64,000 nt of DNA from Axinella damicornis. Taxonomy: Eukaryota > Porifera > Demospongiae > Axinellida > Axinellidae. Location: NCBI GenBank assembly GCA_963931865.1, contig OZ007514.1, positions 5,806,646 through 5,870,645 of the forward strand, written 5' to 3'. Shown one piece after another: positions 31,380 through 41,394 of this stretch. The notes under the pieces are model-generated. The model was not told where the DNA came from. It saw only the letters and a program-made list of their open reading frames with translations, and searched no databases. Numbering within the stretch: position 1 is the stretch's first letter; each line of letters starts with the position of its first letter. The position numbers were made by a program, and so were the translations under genes.

Positions 31380-32015
31380 ACAAAGATACAATTTGATGCT
31401 CTTTATATACTCGCAGGGAGCCAGCCGGCAACGCGTGACCCAGCCATGTAAACGCTCTAATTTGATTGGTTAGTATCCGCGGTGAAACAATTGCGCGTGC
31501 CTGGCAAATGTGCACGCGCAGACCACAACCAACGAGGAGCGTGTCCGCGTCTTTGTCGTTTTCTGGTACTACTCACCTCGATCCTCTGGTAGGTCCTCCT
31601 GCCATTGGCACTCCTTCTTTTGCTGTCGTTGTAGTTAACTTCTCAGGCCTTCTTCGATCTACGCCTCCCGTTTACTCCGAATGCCTTTCAGCAGGCAGTT
31701 AGTCTGGTACTCCATGAATGAATGATGAAATTCTAACCTCGTTCCCATGCGGACTCCATGGAGTCTGGGGACGAGGTTTTAGAGTTTATTCGAGTCCCAT
31801 CAGTACTAGCACTACCGGCTACTGCATGCAGAATGGGCCTCACGTCCAAAGACGAACGTGATATCTTCTACCGACTAGCTAAGCCAAAGGCCTTAAGGAG
31901 GAAGGTGGAGAGCAAGGAGTGCCTACAAGCTCGTTGATGAAGAGTATGGCAACTGCTCGGGTACATTGCTAAAACTTTGTTCTGTTTGTTGTATGCTGCA
32001 GGCAGTATCAAATCT
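31380..32015. other. No gene; small CTCGTTCCCATGC hairpin
   Basis: A degenerate member of the foldback family lies at about 31,736-31,780 (AACCTCGTTCCC and GGGGACGAGGTT). Nothing else was recognised. Confidence 0.4.
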
Positions 32016-32096
32016 ACTCAGGGAATAGATCATGTCCCTTTCTAGATCTGGTACGTTTCCATTATGTGCTCACTGGTGGTGCTGTCATCAAGTAAT

Positions 32097-32135
<39 letters not shown>

Positions 32136-32235
32136 ACTCAGGGAATAGATCATGTCCCTTTCTAGATCTGGTACGTTTCCATTATGTGCTCACTGGTGGT
32201 GCTGTCATCAAGTAATACCCCCCCCCCCCCCCCCC
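32016..32235. repeat. 120-bp tandem duplication ending in poly-C
   Basis: 82 bp starting ACTCAGGGAATAGATCATG followed by 38 C (32,098-32,135) is repeated at once from 32,136, followed by 18 C. The non-C parts are identical. This is either a very recent tandem duplication or an assembly error at the poly-C. Confidence 0.9.
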
Positions 32236-32845
32236 TCCCTCTTGTATCCTTCCCAAGCCACTCCTCCTGTAGTGTCTTATGTATACCTTCAGTGGCAGTG
32301 GATTCGCTCTGATCAATAACAGTCATGCCAACACATAAATCACTTTACAGAGAGGGAGACCAGAGCACACATAGCCTCGTTCCCCGGCCTTCTACTCTAG
32401 TTTTTAATCGCAAACTGCGGGGAGAAGGCCTGGGGGATTTTAGCATGTGATCCGCAGCACAGCTTACGTCATGGATTCTGGACACAATAGCTTAGTTACA
32501 TTCCCATCCACAGCTACAGAGTAGAAAACTGAAACAAGTTCCAGTGAAGATGTGATATAATCAAAGATGATGCAAGAACTAATAATCAACAAATCAAAAG
32601 TAAATGGTTTAAACAAATCGATCCAGAGCTCTGTGCTCCCGCTGATGGTAACGTCAAAATGTTCGTATCCAATATACTGCATGGTCCGGTAATTGGAGTA
32701 TCGGGCTCAGTCGATTGGGGGATACTTTCCGGGCTGGTCCAATCAGACTCATGAGTTGGAGGGAGTAGTTTGTGGGACGGAGGGTGTATCACCATTGATC
32801 CACAAGATGGTCCACATGGCGTTTCCTTAGCTGGCCATTGCCTAC

Positions 32846-32900
32846 CTTCATGAGTTATATCAGCAGACCGAGCCTCTCCACCACCACACCTGGTAGCCAT
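32846..32900 (-). other. Candidate short first exon, minus strand
   Basis: ATG in a good context opens 18 codons (MATRCGGGEARSADITHE) ending AAG/GTAGGC in phase 1. The layout resembles the first exon of the death-domain gene, but no downstream exon is recognised. Could be chance. Confidence 0.2.
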
Positions 32901-33079
32901 GGCGCTCCTGGTCTTAGGTTTCTAGCAATCAAAATAGCCGATGAGGAATGCTTGTGGGTGCGCATGTTTGATTCTGCTTACTGCTGACATATCGGTCACG
33001 ACTCGGTTTCAATAGGTCAAGCCGAGTGTGAATTCTTGTTCCATGAGCAGTTGACTGTGAGTCTCATCAGCGGTAGCAT

Positions 33080-33735
33080 GAGGTGTATGGAGCATTTAGT
33101 GCCAAAATTCGAACGCCCGTATGCAAATATTATGAGGTCGCTCAGAAATGTTACGAGGTAATGTCGCTCGAACATGTGCAGTCGCATGGTCATAGGATCG
33201 TCGGTCAGCTGCTTGGATTGCCTGGAAGTTTCAAATCTCTGAGGGAGCTGAACGTTTGGAATACATTTGCAAGAGGTGACCACAACTAATTTCTTTGCTG
33301 TCCACGTGTGGGTGTGGCTTACATGTACACTTGACCACATTTACAAACAATGTCTGTCCCGTTCCCAGGCCTTGATTGCGCAATAGGAACAAGACCTGAT
33401 AATTGGCTAGACAAAGCTCGATCACAACTCGATGGCACTGTGGGGTCCACAGGGTCAAACCATCAATAACATGCACGTGCATGCCTGGCCCTGTGTCTTG
33501 GAGCTGTACGTGGCTAGGCCTGCTCTGACCACAGTAGTCTGGCTTGGATAGGCTGGTTTTGAAATTGTAGCGCTCTCAGAATTGCCGACCGACCCCCTGA
33601 TATAGCCGAGCAATCTCATAACATTTCTGAGCGACCGCATAACTGTTTTAAGCGACCTCATAACATTTCTGAGCAACCTCGTCAAATTTGGGAACCGGCA
33701 TTTGAATTTTGGTGCTAAAACACTCCATAGAGGTG
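33080..33735. mobile_element. Foldback with GAGGTCGCTCAGAAATGTTA subrepeats
   Basis: The left arm ATGGAGCATTTAGTGCCAAA is mirrored by TTGGTGCTAAAACACTCCAT at 33,710-33,731. Just inside, copies of GAGGTCGCTCAGAAATGTTA (left) and its complement (right, three copies) extend the pairing. The centre (33,200-33,580) is unique. Confidence 0.65.
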
Positions 33736-33769
33736 AGATTATTTTGCTGAACTACTACCTACCCCCAGC

Positions 33770-34560
33770 CAGGGTTGAAAATAAATCCTCGGGTTTGGTA
33801 GAGGGTACTCATCAACCTCCATAATTGGTGACCTTGTAGTCACCACACAGCCTAATTCTTCACCCTTGGGACCAGGTACCACTGGTGCCGCCCACTGGCT
33901 GTGTGTGACCTCGATGATAATCCCTTCCCCTTCTAGGTGACCAAATTCTCGTTAAATGGACTGGTTTAGGGCGAAAAGCACAGGTTGGGCCTTGTGGAAC
34001 TTTAGCCGAGGTTTCAATTGTAGATATGCTTGAAAGGTGTTCATCAAACTTCAAACTCCTCCGGGTACTCCCCTAGCAAGGCTGGTTTGTTCAGACAAGG
34101 AAGCCGACTAAATACTTTTCCAGTCCAGCTTTATCCAATCTCTGCCCAGAAGACTAGGGCCTTCTCAGGTTTGGTAGAGTGTATTCCTCCCGGAGGAGTC
34201 ACTCGATAGATTTTGTGTCCCGTCATCGATCCCTGTGGAACCTCTTGGCATTATTTTCCGCAGCCAGCCTTTGTGAGAGTCTCTGACAAGAGACGCTTCT
34301 GGATGCTAGCATTTCTGAGACAACACGCGAGGCGATCCCTCTATAGCTTAGATAGAAATTATTTATTTCACAATTCACAGTTTGTGGTGAGCGTCCGTAG
34401 CTCAGCAAGGTACTCGGTGATGGATTCGCTGGCCCCATGCTTCCTGCGATGTAATAGAAGTGTTCCACTATGACCAACGGTTTCACCTCAAATGATGCCT
34501 CAAAGAGTGTTTCCAGTGTTCTCTTGCTGTTTCAGCAGAGATAGTAGGTCCCGCAACAAG
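33770..34560 (-). pseudogene. Degenerate Ty3/Gypsy-like retrotransposon fragment (gag and RT start)
   Basis: On the minus strand, shifting among frames, is a Gag-like stretch (SITEYLAELRTL, RDRLACCLRNASIQKRLL; about 34,500-34,270). Then come SLLGRDWIKLDWKS, typical of the protease-RT junction, and an RT N terminus (THSQWAAPVVP, EVDEYPLPNP; about 34,160-33,780). The order gag to RT is correct for a minus-strand copy, but several stops, frameshifts and missing parts make it non-functional. No LTRs were identified. Confidence 0.6.
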
Positions 34561-35218
34561 GAACACGTTTTTCCCCTACCGCACTCAGGAATACCAGGTA
34601 AATTGCCTGGTATCTTGAGGAATACCTCTCACCGTCCTGAACTTCACATTAGGTAGATGGCCCATGTGCAACGAAGATTCTAGATGCTAAGGGTCAGAAC
34701 AGGTTGAACATTCCTAGGGAACAAGACTGCCGATTCGAGGTTTAAATGCTAAACTGAAAAAAATTGCCTCACTCGCACAGTCATGTAAACTAACGTCATT
34801 GTAACTTGATGCAATCATCGAACTAGGTGAATTGATTGTGGCCCTATTCTACTCGTGATGTGCTGATGGTACACATGTGTCTGTTGTGCAGGTGAGGGTT
34901 CTGGACAGAGATGGCCATGATGTCATGCAGTGTCCCAAGGGATGGCAGTGACTGCTGACATGGTGATGTAAGTTCATACCTACATTTGACTTATAAGGCT
35001 TCTTTGTTGAACACTCTACTGTGATTAATTGTGTCCTTGAGGTAAAGGAGCATGCCGAAATCATTGGCAAGTTGTAGTAATCTATAGTTCTCTCTGGGGT
35101 AATCTCTAATACTCTTTAATGTTCTCTGAATGTCAATTCTAGTAATCTCTAGTACTCTCTAAGACTTGTGGTCTCTAGTGAACTTCATAACGTTGTGATT
35201 CTTCCCTTACATTCCCGT

Positions 35219-35226
35219 CCCCCCCC

Positions 35227-35243
<17 letters not shown>
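35219..35243. repeat. Poly-C tract followed by (CA)n
   Basis: About 25 C followed by a short CA repeat, immediately upstream of the broken exon copy in block C. Confidence 0.9.
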
Positions 35244-35257
<14 letters not shown>

Positions 35258-36517
35258 ACATATGCAGCACATGCTCTTCCCATGTTCCCATGGTGCTGGT
35301 CGTGGAAGTGGTGCCACATGAGTGCAAGAGTGCTGAGAGTGCTGCACCTGGGAAGGTTGGCATAGACCAGATCCAACAGAGGCTGTGCTCAAATACACAA
35401 AGGTCAGCTATGGCAAGTGAGATGGATTTCTTGGTCATCCAATCCCTGAGCAGGTTTGATAGCAGCCCTCCTTGATTTTTGAGCAAATGCTGGGCCGAAG
35501 TCCTCTGGAGTGAATTCTAGCTCTTTGTCCAATTTCTTTATTTGGGCCCCGTTCCCAGGAGAGGAGGAACTGAGTGTATATCCTGAGAATGAGGCAACTA
35601 CCTGGAGTCATCCATGTGTTAAGCTTGACATGCCAACTCTCACGCATTGTGCGTGAGACTCGCGCATTGCGTGTGAGACTCATGCGGGGGCATTCGTTGG
35701 CAATCTCATGCTCTAACGCTTACTACAGCAGTGGTGTGAGTGGGTGTGTTCAATGGTGAACCCGCCGATCATAGCCTCATTCCCAGGCCGTGTGGGAGGA
35801 GAGAAAGCAGCCTGGGAATGAGGCTACCACTGATCACAGGTCTCGCTCAACATTCCCATCAAGTTCAGCATTTGCGAGCTGGTTGCCTACAGTATACGAC
35901 CATCACTCTGCAGACTGTGTGGTGATCATGGGGTCAGGGGGACATGACTTTTCCAGTCAAGTTCTCTTTATACATAACTTCCACTTTCAACTTCTTGGAG
36001 AGGGTGGGGCACATGGGGTGACCCTTGAATGAACTATCCTCCCACAGTGGTGTTGAGTTACCAGGGTTGGGATGTGACTTGTGATGAACCTGATTATGCA
36101 AAGGTCAAGTCTATAGGATGCATGTGCTTATGTCAGCTTAGGGCATGTAAACAATGGTCCAGTAGCTGTTGCTAAGGAAACAGGGAGTGTGCTGTAGCTG
36201 CTGGTTCCTTGGACATTCTCCCCACCAATGGCAGTACACATGTAGCAAATGGAACTTTGAAAACAAGACTTGTCATTGAGAATATCAAGCTGCAGTGTGT
36301 TCAGCAGGAAAAGAGCCTTAGTTAAATGATGTTCTATAAATGAGTTCACATGCCTCCCAGCCTGCCTGCCGGCCCATCATGCCTGCCTGGCCTTGTGCCG
36401 TCTTGTCCTAAAAATCGATTTGAATGTCAGTCGCATTTGTGCCAAAATCACAGTGTAGTCGTAGTAATTAGAAAGGGCCAAGTATGTTCCTCCTCTAGCA
36501 GCACAGCTGACATATTT

Positions 36518-36917
36518 TAGCCTTGTTCCCAGGCCGTTCCCACCACCAGTAGTTGATCACTTCCAGTATGAAATAGGTGGGGGGAGGCCTGGGAGATCTG
36601 GTCACGTGCGGTGACATCAGGTAGACGAATGGTAGACACACGGAGGGTGGGCCCAACCGTTATAATACCTGTTTTCATGTCAATCTGTCCCGTCATTGTG
36701 AACAAATGGTATTGATTGTCTGCCTTGCGAACACTCTGATATCCAGCCATTGGACGGACAGTACAAGACAGGACGTTGAGATTCTTCGCTGGCCACCACC
36801 CTCCATATGTCTACCATGTGTCTACTTGGTGGCACCACATGTGGCCAGATCTCCCAGGCCTTCCCCGCCGTGTTTCATACTGGAAGCGATCAAATACTGG
36901 CAGTGGGAACGAGGCTA
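36518..36917. mobile_element. TAGCCTTGTTCCCAGG foldback-family element, 400 bp
   Basis: It starts TAGCCTTGTTCCCAGGCC and ends CAGTGGGAACGAGGCTA. Inner arms such as GATCACTTCCAGTATGAAA and TTTCATACTGGAAGCGATC pair. A target duplication is not evident. Confidence 0.65.
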
Positions 36918-37301
36918 GACCGTTTCAATAAGGCGGTGTGGCTACATGTGTACATGTTCTACATGTTAGTGTACAGCTGCACCAGAAGCTGTCAGTGCAG
37001 TGTTGAGGTCCCACCAGATCAGACATTCACTTTCAGTACTGACCCTCTGTGTAGCTAGCCAGGAATTGACCTCTCATGGCCGTGTGAATGTGTGTTTGGA
37101 TGTTCTGTATGGACCAGCTCTATTCCTTACCTCCAAACATACAGTTGAAAACATTTCTACCGACTGCTGCTCTGGAGTCGTGTCTGTGTTGCTGGCTTGA
37201 GTGGCAGGAGGAGGAGGCCGAAGGAGGGTGCATGTGTGCGTGTACACGAGTTACTCTCTGACACAAGATGAACAGCTACGTTTAGGTAAGGAAGGGAACA
37301 C

Positions 37302-37648
37302 TTAAGGTAGCACATACCATACCCCTTTACGGTTACCTTTAACCGTTGAAGGTAGCACATACCCCTTTACGTTAGGTTACCTTAAGGTAGCACATACCCC
37401 TTTAATGTATCTTAAGGTAACCTAACGTAAAGGGGTATGTGCTACCTTAAGGTGGCCCCCGACGGTTAAAGGTAACCTAACGTAAAGGGGTATGTGCTAC
37501 CTTAAGGTAAGGTAGCACATACCCCTTTACGTTAGGTTACCTTAAGGTAAGGTAGCACATACCCCTTTACGTTAGGTTACCTTTAACCGTCGAGGGCCCC
37601 CGACGGTTGAAGGTAACCTAACGTAAAGGGGTATGTGCTACCTTAAAG
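37302..37648. repeat. TTAA-bounded multi-hairpin of GGTAGCACATACCCC units
   Basis: Six to seven alternating direct and inverted copies of AAGGTAGCACATACCCCTTT / AAAGGGGTATGTGCTACCTT, with ACGTTAGGTTACC and CGACGGTTAAAGG spacers. Both outer ends are TTAAGGTAG..., as in the TTAA element at 45,604. It is almost entirely self-complementary and looks like several nested or head-to-head insertions. Confidence 0.8.
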
Positions 37649-37719
37649 TATTGTTTGAATAGCACTGGAAGGTACAGTGCTATTTGCTGTGTGCAGCCCC
37701 CCTTTAGATCTACTGATAA

Positions 37720-39477
37720 CTAGGAGAATGCATTGTAGGGGAGTGTGAGCTAGTCAGTAGGTCTGTACTCCCACCTGTTGTGTATACAGTTCACTAGTCC
37801 TGTGTGCCACTCTTTGTATATGAGGTCATTCAGTCCCTTCCTCTCACAGAGTATGGCACAGCACTGGGTGTGAGGACGTCCCCAGGACACTCCTCTCCTT
37901 ACTCTTATCAGAACTGACTCTGCATTAATTGGTCGTACACACTCAGAGAGATTACTGTCTGAGGACTATGCTATTGCATTTAGTAATGCAGTTTTGCTGA
38001 ACATATTTCTGAAACTAAAATGCCGATATTTTCTTTGCAAGTTAATATTGTTCTGTTCATCGATAAAAATGTTTCTGGTGCTATATACCGAAAATAATAA
38101 TATACAATATGTAATTGTACCGTGTCCATATTGTTGGTCAGTGTGATTGGGAGCACTCATGACCATGCACAGTATAGGGACTATTTTTTTTTGGTTGAGA
38201 GACAGTTGTATATAGTATAGTTACATAGCAGTAGTGGTGCAGCCTCATTTCCCTGCACCCATGCATGCGCAGCTTTACAGATTCATAGTTGGTGTGGATG
38301 GGCTCTCAAGACAGCCTTGACTCGCACTGTTGGGATGGTTTGCCAATTTTTAATGAGATTCATTAATCCTCCATGCACATATCAACCCTTTAACTACCCA
38401 ATTCTTCCTACCAAGATGACACTTTTTCATGCATTCAGCGCACACCACTTTCATAGGTACCCTCTCCCACAGCGTTCGCTCCTCAGTGGCCAGACTTGGT
38501 GGGGCTCGCACACATGGAGAGTAGTCTGGTACCGAGACTACATGGAGAGCCCCCTCCGGCAATACCGTTAATGATATTCATGACCCCTACAAGCCCAGCA
38601 ATCGGAGGTCAAAGTTGGATGTCAGCCTGATTTTCACCCAGGATTTCCCTAAACTTGGGCCAGATCTGACTGATGGCTCACATGTTTTCTGTAGGCCCTG
38701 GGTGGGGTCTATGAATCTCATTAGAAGCAAAAATCCTGGGGTCAATGAATTTCAATTAAAATCAAAAATCGCCCCTGCCTTACGTTTAGTGGGGGTGCAC
38801 GCTGAAAACTCTAAAGCCATTTTGGTCACTTTTTGGACTGACGAGAAGCCCTACAAGTGCATAGGGTCTAAATGATGCATTTATGCGTCAATGGGGCTTA
38901 AAGGGTTAATTAACTTAATAATTATTGCTAGGAGTACGGAAAGCTATATATTATTATGTATATAGCTGCATAGGCAAATATAATGCATGGGAACGAGGCT
39001 AGCAGTATAGCATGCACGCACTTGATCATGCAGGCAATTTTAGTCCAGCAGCTAGAATCGAAATTTTATTAAGCGTATACTTGTATAGGTAATGGACATG
39101 CACACATTCAACACCTAGCTGGCGTGCATGGCCCTAACCATGCACATGACATACTTCCTGAAGTACCAATAGCCAGTATAATTATACGATCACAAAAAAA
39201 AGTCATGCAGTCATGTATTAATAATATTGTAAGCACGAATTATTGCAACTCGAAATGCGATTATATTATGTATTTTGCATGCACGGTTAATTGTATGTTT
39301 TACAGTTATGCATGCAGCTCACTAGCAAATTCATCTCATTGGTTTCACGATGTTGCATGCATGCATGTGGGAATTGCCAATTTTGTTTTGCAACAATCCC
39401 ATGCACTATAGTAGTATTACTATGTATGACAAAGGAAATGAGTCTTGGTCCAAAGCTCTTGTTTCAAAATGACGGAC
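37720..39477. other. Gene-free flank; TAGTCTGGTACCGAGACTA remnant
   Basis: A half foldback lies at about 38,467-38,542 (GCCAGACTTGG and TAGTCTGGTACCGAGACTA). The rest is AT-rich with GCATGC repeats (39,340-39,370). Nothing coding was recognised. Confidence 0.4.
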
Positions 39478-39750
39478 ATTTACAATGCATTGAAGTTGTG
39501 ACAACAAAAAAAAATTAACAACACTGACAACAGAATGAACATAAAGAGGAGCTCAATAGCATGCGTCTACAAAGTTACAAACCTAGTACAGACTTGGTTA
39601 AAAAATTGATAGACGTTTACAGTGCACTGAAGTTGTGACAACAAAGTGGTACACAAATTAATTAAAACACTGACAACTTAATGACACCTGATACAATAGT
39701 CTAGGGAAGAAAAGCTCAATAGAACACATATACAAAGTTACAAACCCAGT
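39478..39750. repeat. Tandem duplication at the 3' end of the GTPase gene
   Basis: CATTTACAATGCATTGAAGT to CAAAGTTACAAACCTAGT (39,478-39,590) is repeated as CGTTTACAGTGCACTGAAGT to CAAAGTTACAAACCCAGT (39,613-39,750). The repeat includes the last codons and stop, so the 3' untranslated region carries a second decayed copy of the gene end. Confidence 0.65.
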
Positions 39751-40051
39751 GCATCTTTAACCTGTTCAGCAAGTTGTTTTCGTTCTGAGTCAACTAACAG
39801 TTCAATCAGATCTCCCCAGGTGGCATCTGGACTGTCTAGCCATAGTTCGAACATCTCCCGGCAGCAGATGCGTAGACCGTTCTGTTTGTGTGCATGTTCT
39901 GCGTCGATGCACCGAATTCTTCGTCCCTCTGGGTCGAGGTCCATGAGGAACCTGACATCCTTCCAAACTGGAGCAACCGATTCAATGATGTTCACCCTCT
40001 CTCCCTTCGTAGTCTTCAGCTTCATCAGTTGGGCCATCCTGGGCTTCGTAT
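39738..40051 (-). CDS. C-terminal death-domain exon of the Roc/COR-like gene
   Basis: This last exon starts after TTTTGTGTTGCAG and runs to TAA at 39,738-39,740. It encodes about 104 residues: a short link (DTKPRMAQLMKLK), then a death domain. WKDVRFLMDL forms the start, CREMFELWL the middle, DATWGDLIELL the helix-5 signature, and KQLAEQVKDAL the last helix. It enters in phase 1 and joins the 41,103-41,026 exon without breaking the frame. It would recruit death-fold partners to the GTPase. Its first part resembles death domains of adaptor proteins more than the upstream DD1-DD3 set, so it is probably of separate origin. Confidence 0.85.
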
Positions 40052-41025
40052 CTGCAACACAAAATACACAGGAATCAAACACATTGTACTTTAGCGTGTG
40101 GGTGGATCAAAGGTACCTATTGTGGTTAACAATTATTCTGCAGCCATGTGACAGCTGTGGTTTATAGAAATTAAACCATGCATGCCTACTATGAAATTAA
40201 TTACACTCCTGGTAGGGGAAAAATTATGCCGCGTAATATAATATAATACAATATAATATAATGTTTGAGTACTTAGGCTTGGCCTACAGAGATTCTGACT
40301 ACACCGCCGTGATCGCTATCTTGCACTGACCTGAATGATAAAAGTTGGTGCTGAAACTAACCTTGGTGGTGGAGATATGAGCGCTTTTGTCTCGCCGTTG
40401 GCCGCCATTGCTCGAGCGCTCCATCGACTTCCGGTGGCAGTACCGTTCTTAGGAAAGGCACACGAAGATTCTGACCACACGGCCGTGATCGCTGTCGTTC
40501 GCTGACGCTTACATGCCAAACTCACCGTGCTGGCTCAGTTGTGAGTGCTGTAATAATGTCTTGTCTTCCTTTTGGTCGCCATTGCAGCGATTGCGACTGA
40601 GCGTGGTTGCCACGTGGCATGTGCGTTAATTGGAACTTATTGCAATACTTAGCTTGCGCTACGGCGCGCCAGGTTGCAACGCGGCTACTTTACTTACTGA
40701 TCTTCTCTAGGTCTATACAGAGCTCTATATATATATATAGCTATCGTCATGGTACTCACGTGATGTGTGATAATTGGAACGAACTCTCACACTTAGCTTG
40801 TGCTACCGTTTAACCGCGGCTACCAGGAGTGCGGTTGCCCCTCGACTATAACAAGTTTTCTTTCCTAAGTCTGATACTTGTGGAAAAATCTCGCTTTTCA
40901 ATATATTTGTACTGACAGTCTGCTTCTGCTGTTGGTTAAATAGTGCTATTGGCAATTCCTTTACCATAAAACCTAGCAGAAACTAAAGAACATATCTGAC
41001 TGTTGAGAGATCTATTCATGCATAC
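40052..41025. other. Intron with local tandem duplications
   Basis: AAGATTCTGACYACAC-CGCCGTGATCGC occurs near 40,288 and 40,468 and is related to 28,848. The segment with AATTGGAACTTATTGC / AATTGGAACGAACTCTC and TTAGCTTGYGCTAC is duplicated at 40,625 and 40,770. No coding signal. Confidence 0.5.
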
Positions 41026-41103
41026 CAGCAGTGATGGCTCCAGATGCACCGGGACTGCAGACCTTGGGAGTCAGTTGGCCTGCTACATCTGAGGGAGGTG
41101 TAC
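41026..41103 (-). CDS. Linker exon, Roc/COR-like gene
   Basis: The 78-nt exon lies between acceptor ATTCCACAG and donor GTATGC, with phase 1 at both ends. It encodes a Pro/Ser/Gly-rich flexible stretch (TPPSDVAGQLTPKV, SPGASGAITA) between the GTPase/COR part and the C-terminal death domain. Its optional inclusion would not change the frame. Confidence 0.65.
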
Positions 41104-41209
41104 CTGTGGAATAATATTACGATACACGCCGTTAGTTCTTCATCCACAGTGATGCAGTTAATAGCTAATGTTATCAAGGTGTAGGTACACATCATAATAC
41201 ATAACATAC

Positions 41210-41269
41210 CGAGGATGCCAATTGTGTCCTTCACAGCAGGTGGTGAAAGCTTCAGCTCAGACAGTTTTT
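41210..41269 (-). CDS. Linker exon, Roc/COR-like gene
   Basis: The 60-nt exon lies between acceptor CCTTTACAG and donor GTATGTT, with phase 1 at both ends. It reads KLSELKLSPPAVKDTIGIL, a predicted short helix. It joins the end of the GTPase exon (TSGAVG) in frame. Confidence 0.65.
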
Positions 41270-41394
41270 CTGTAAAGGTATAAACAAAGAGATGAGAAGT
41301 GTATTCAGACCAAGACATAAGCAGAGTAATCCCACAACCACACTATCAGTCACATGATGACCATGTACTCAAACCTCATCACCATAACACGTAC

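Larger units (their letters stand above)
34900..37720. repeat. Block C: third, partial copy of the A/B right end
   Basis: Matches include the 15,179 exon (35,291-35,402, broken), the foldback at 15,660 (35,772-35,826), the CATGTGCTTATGTCAGCTTA segment, the GTGTGTTTGGATGTTCTGTA segment (37,088) and the tail TGCTATTTGCTGTGTG near 37,677, shared with B 63,270. It is more diverged than A versus B and shortened. Confidence 0.65.

Noticed and set aside
31310..31380. Telomere-like GGGTTAGGGTGAGGG and CTAACCC
   Set aside because: Only two or three imperfect units in opposing orientation next to a C-rich satellite; too little to call an interstitial telomere.
34370..34440. Possible tRNA (CCGTAGCTCAGC)
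   Set aside because: No acceptor stem or T-arm can be paired around it; it lies in the Gypsy-like relic.
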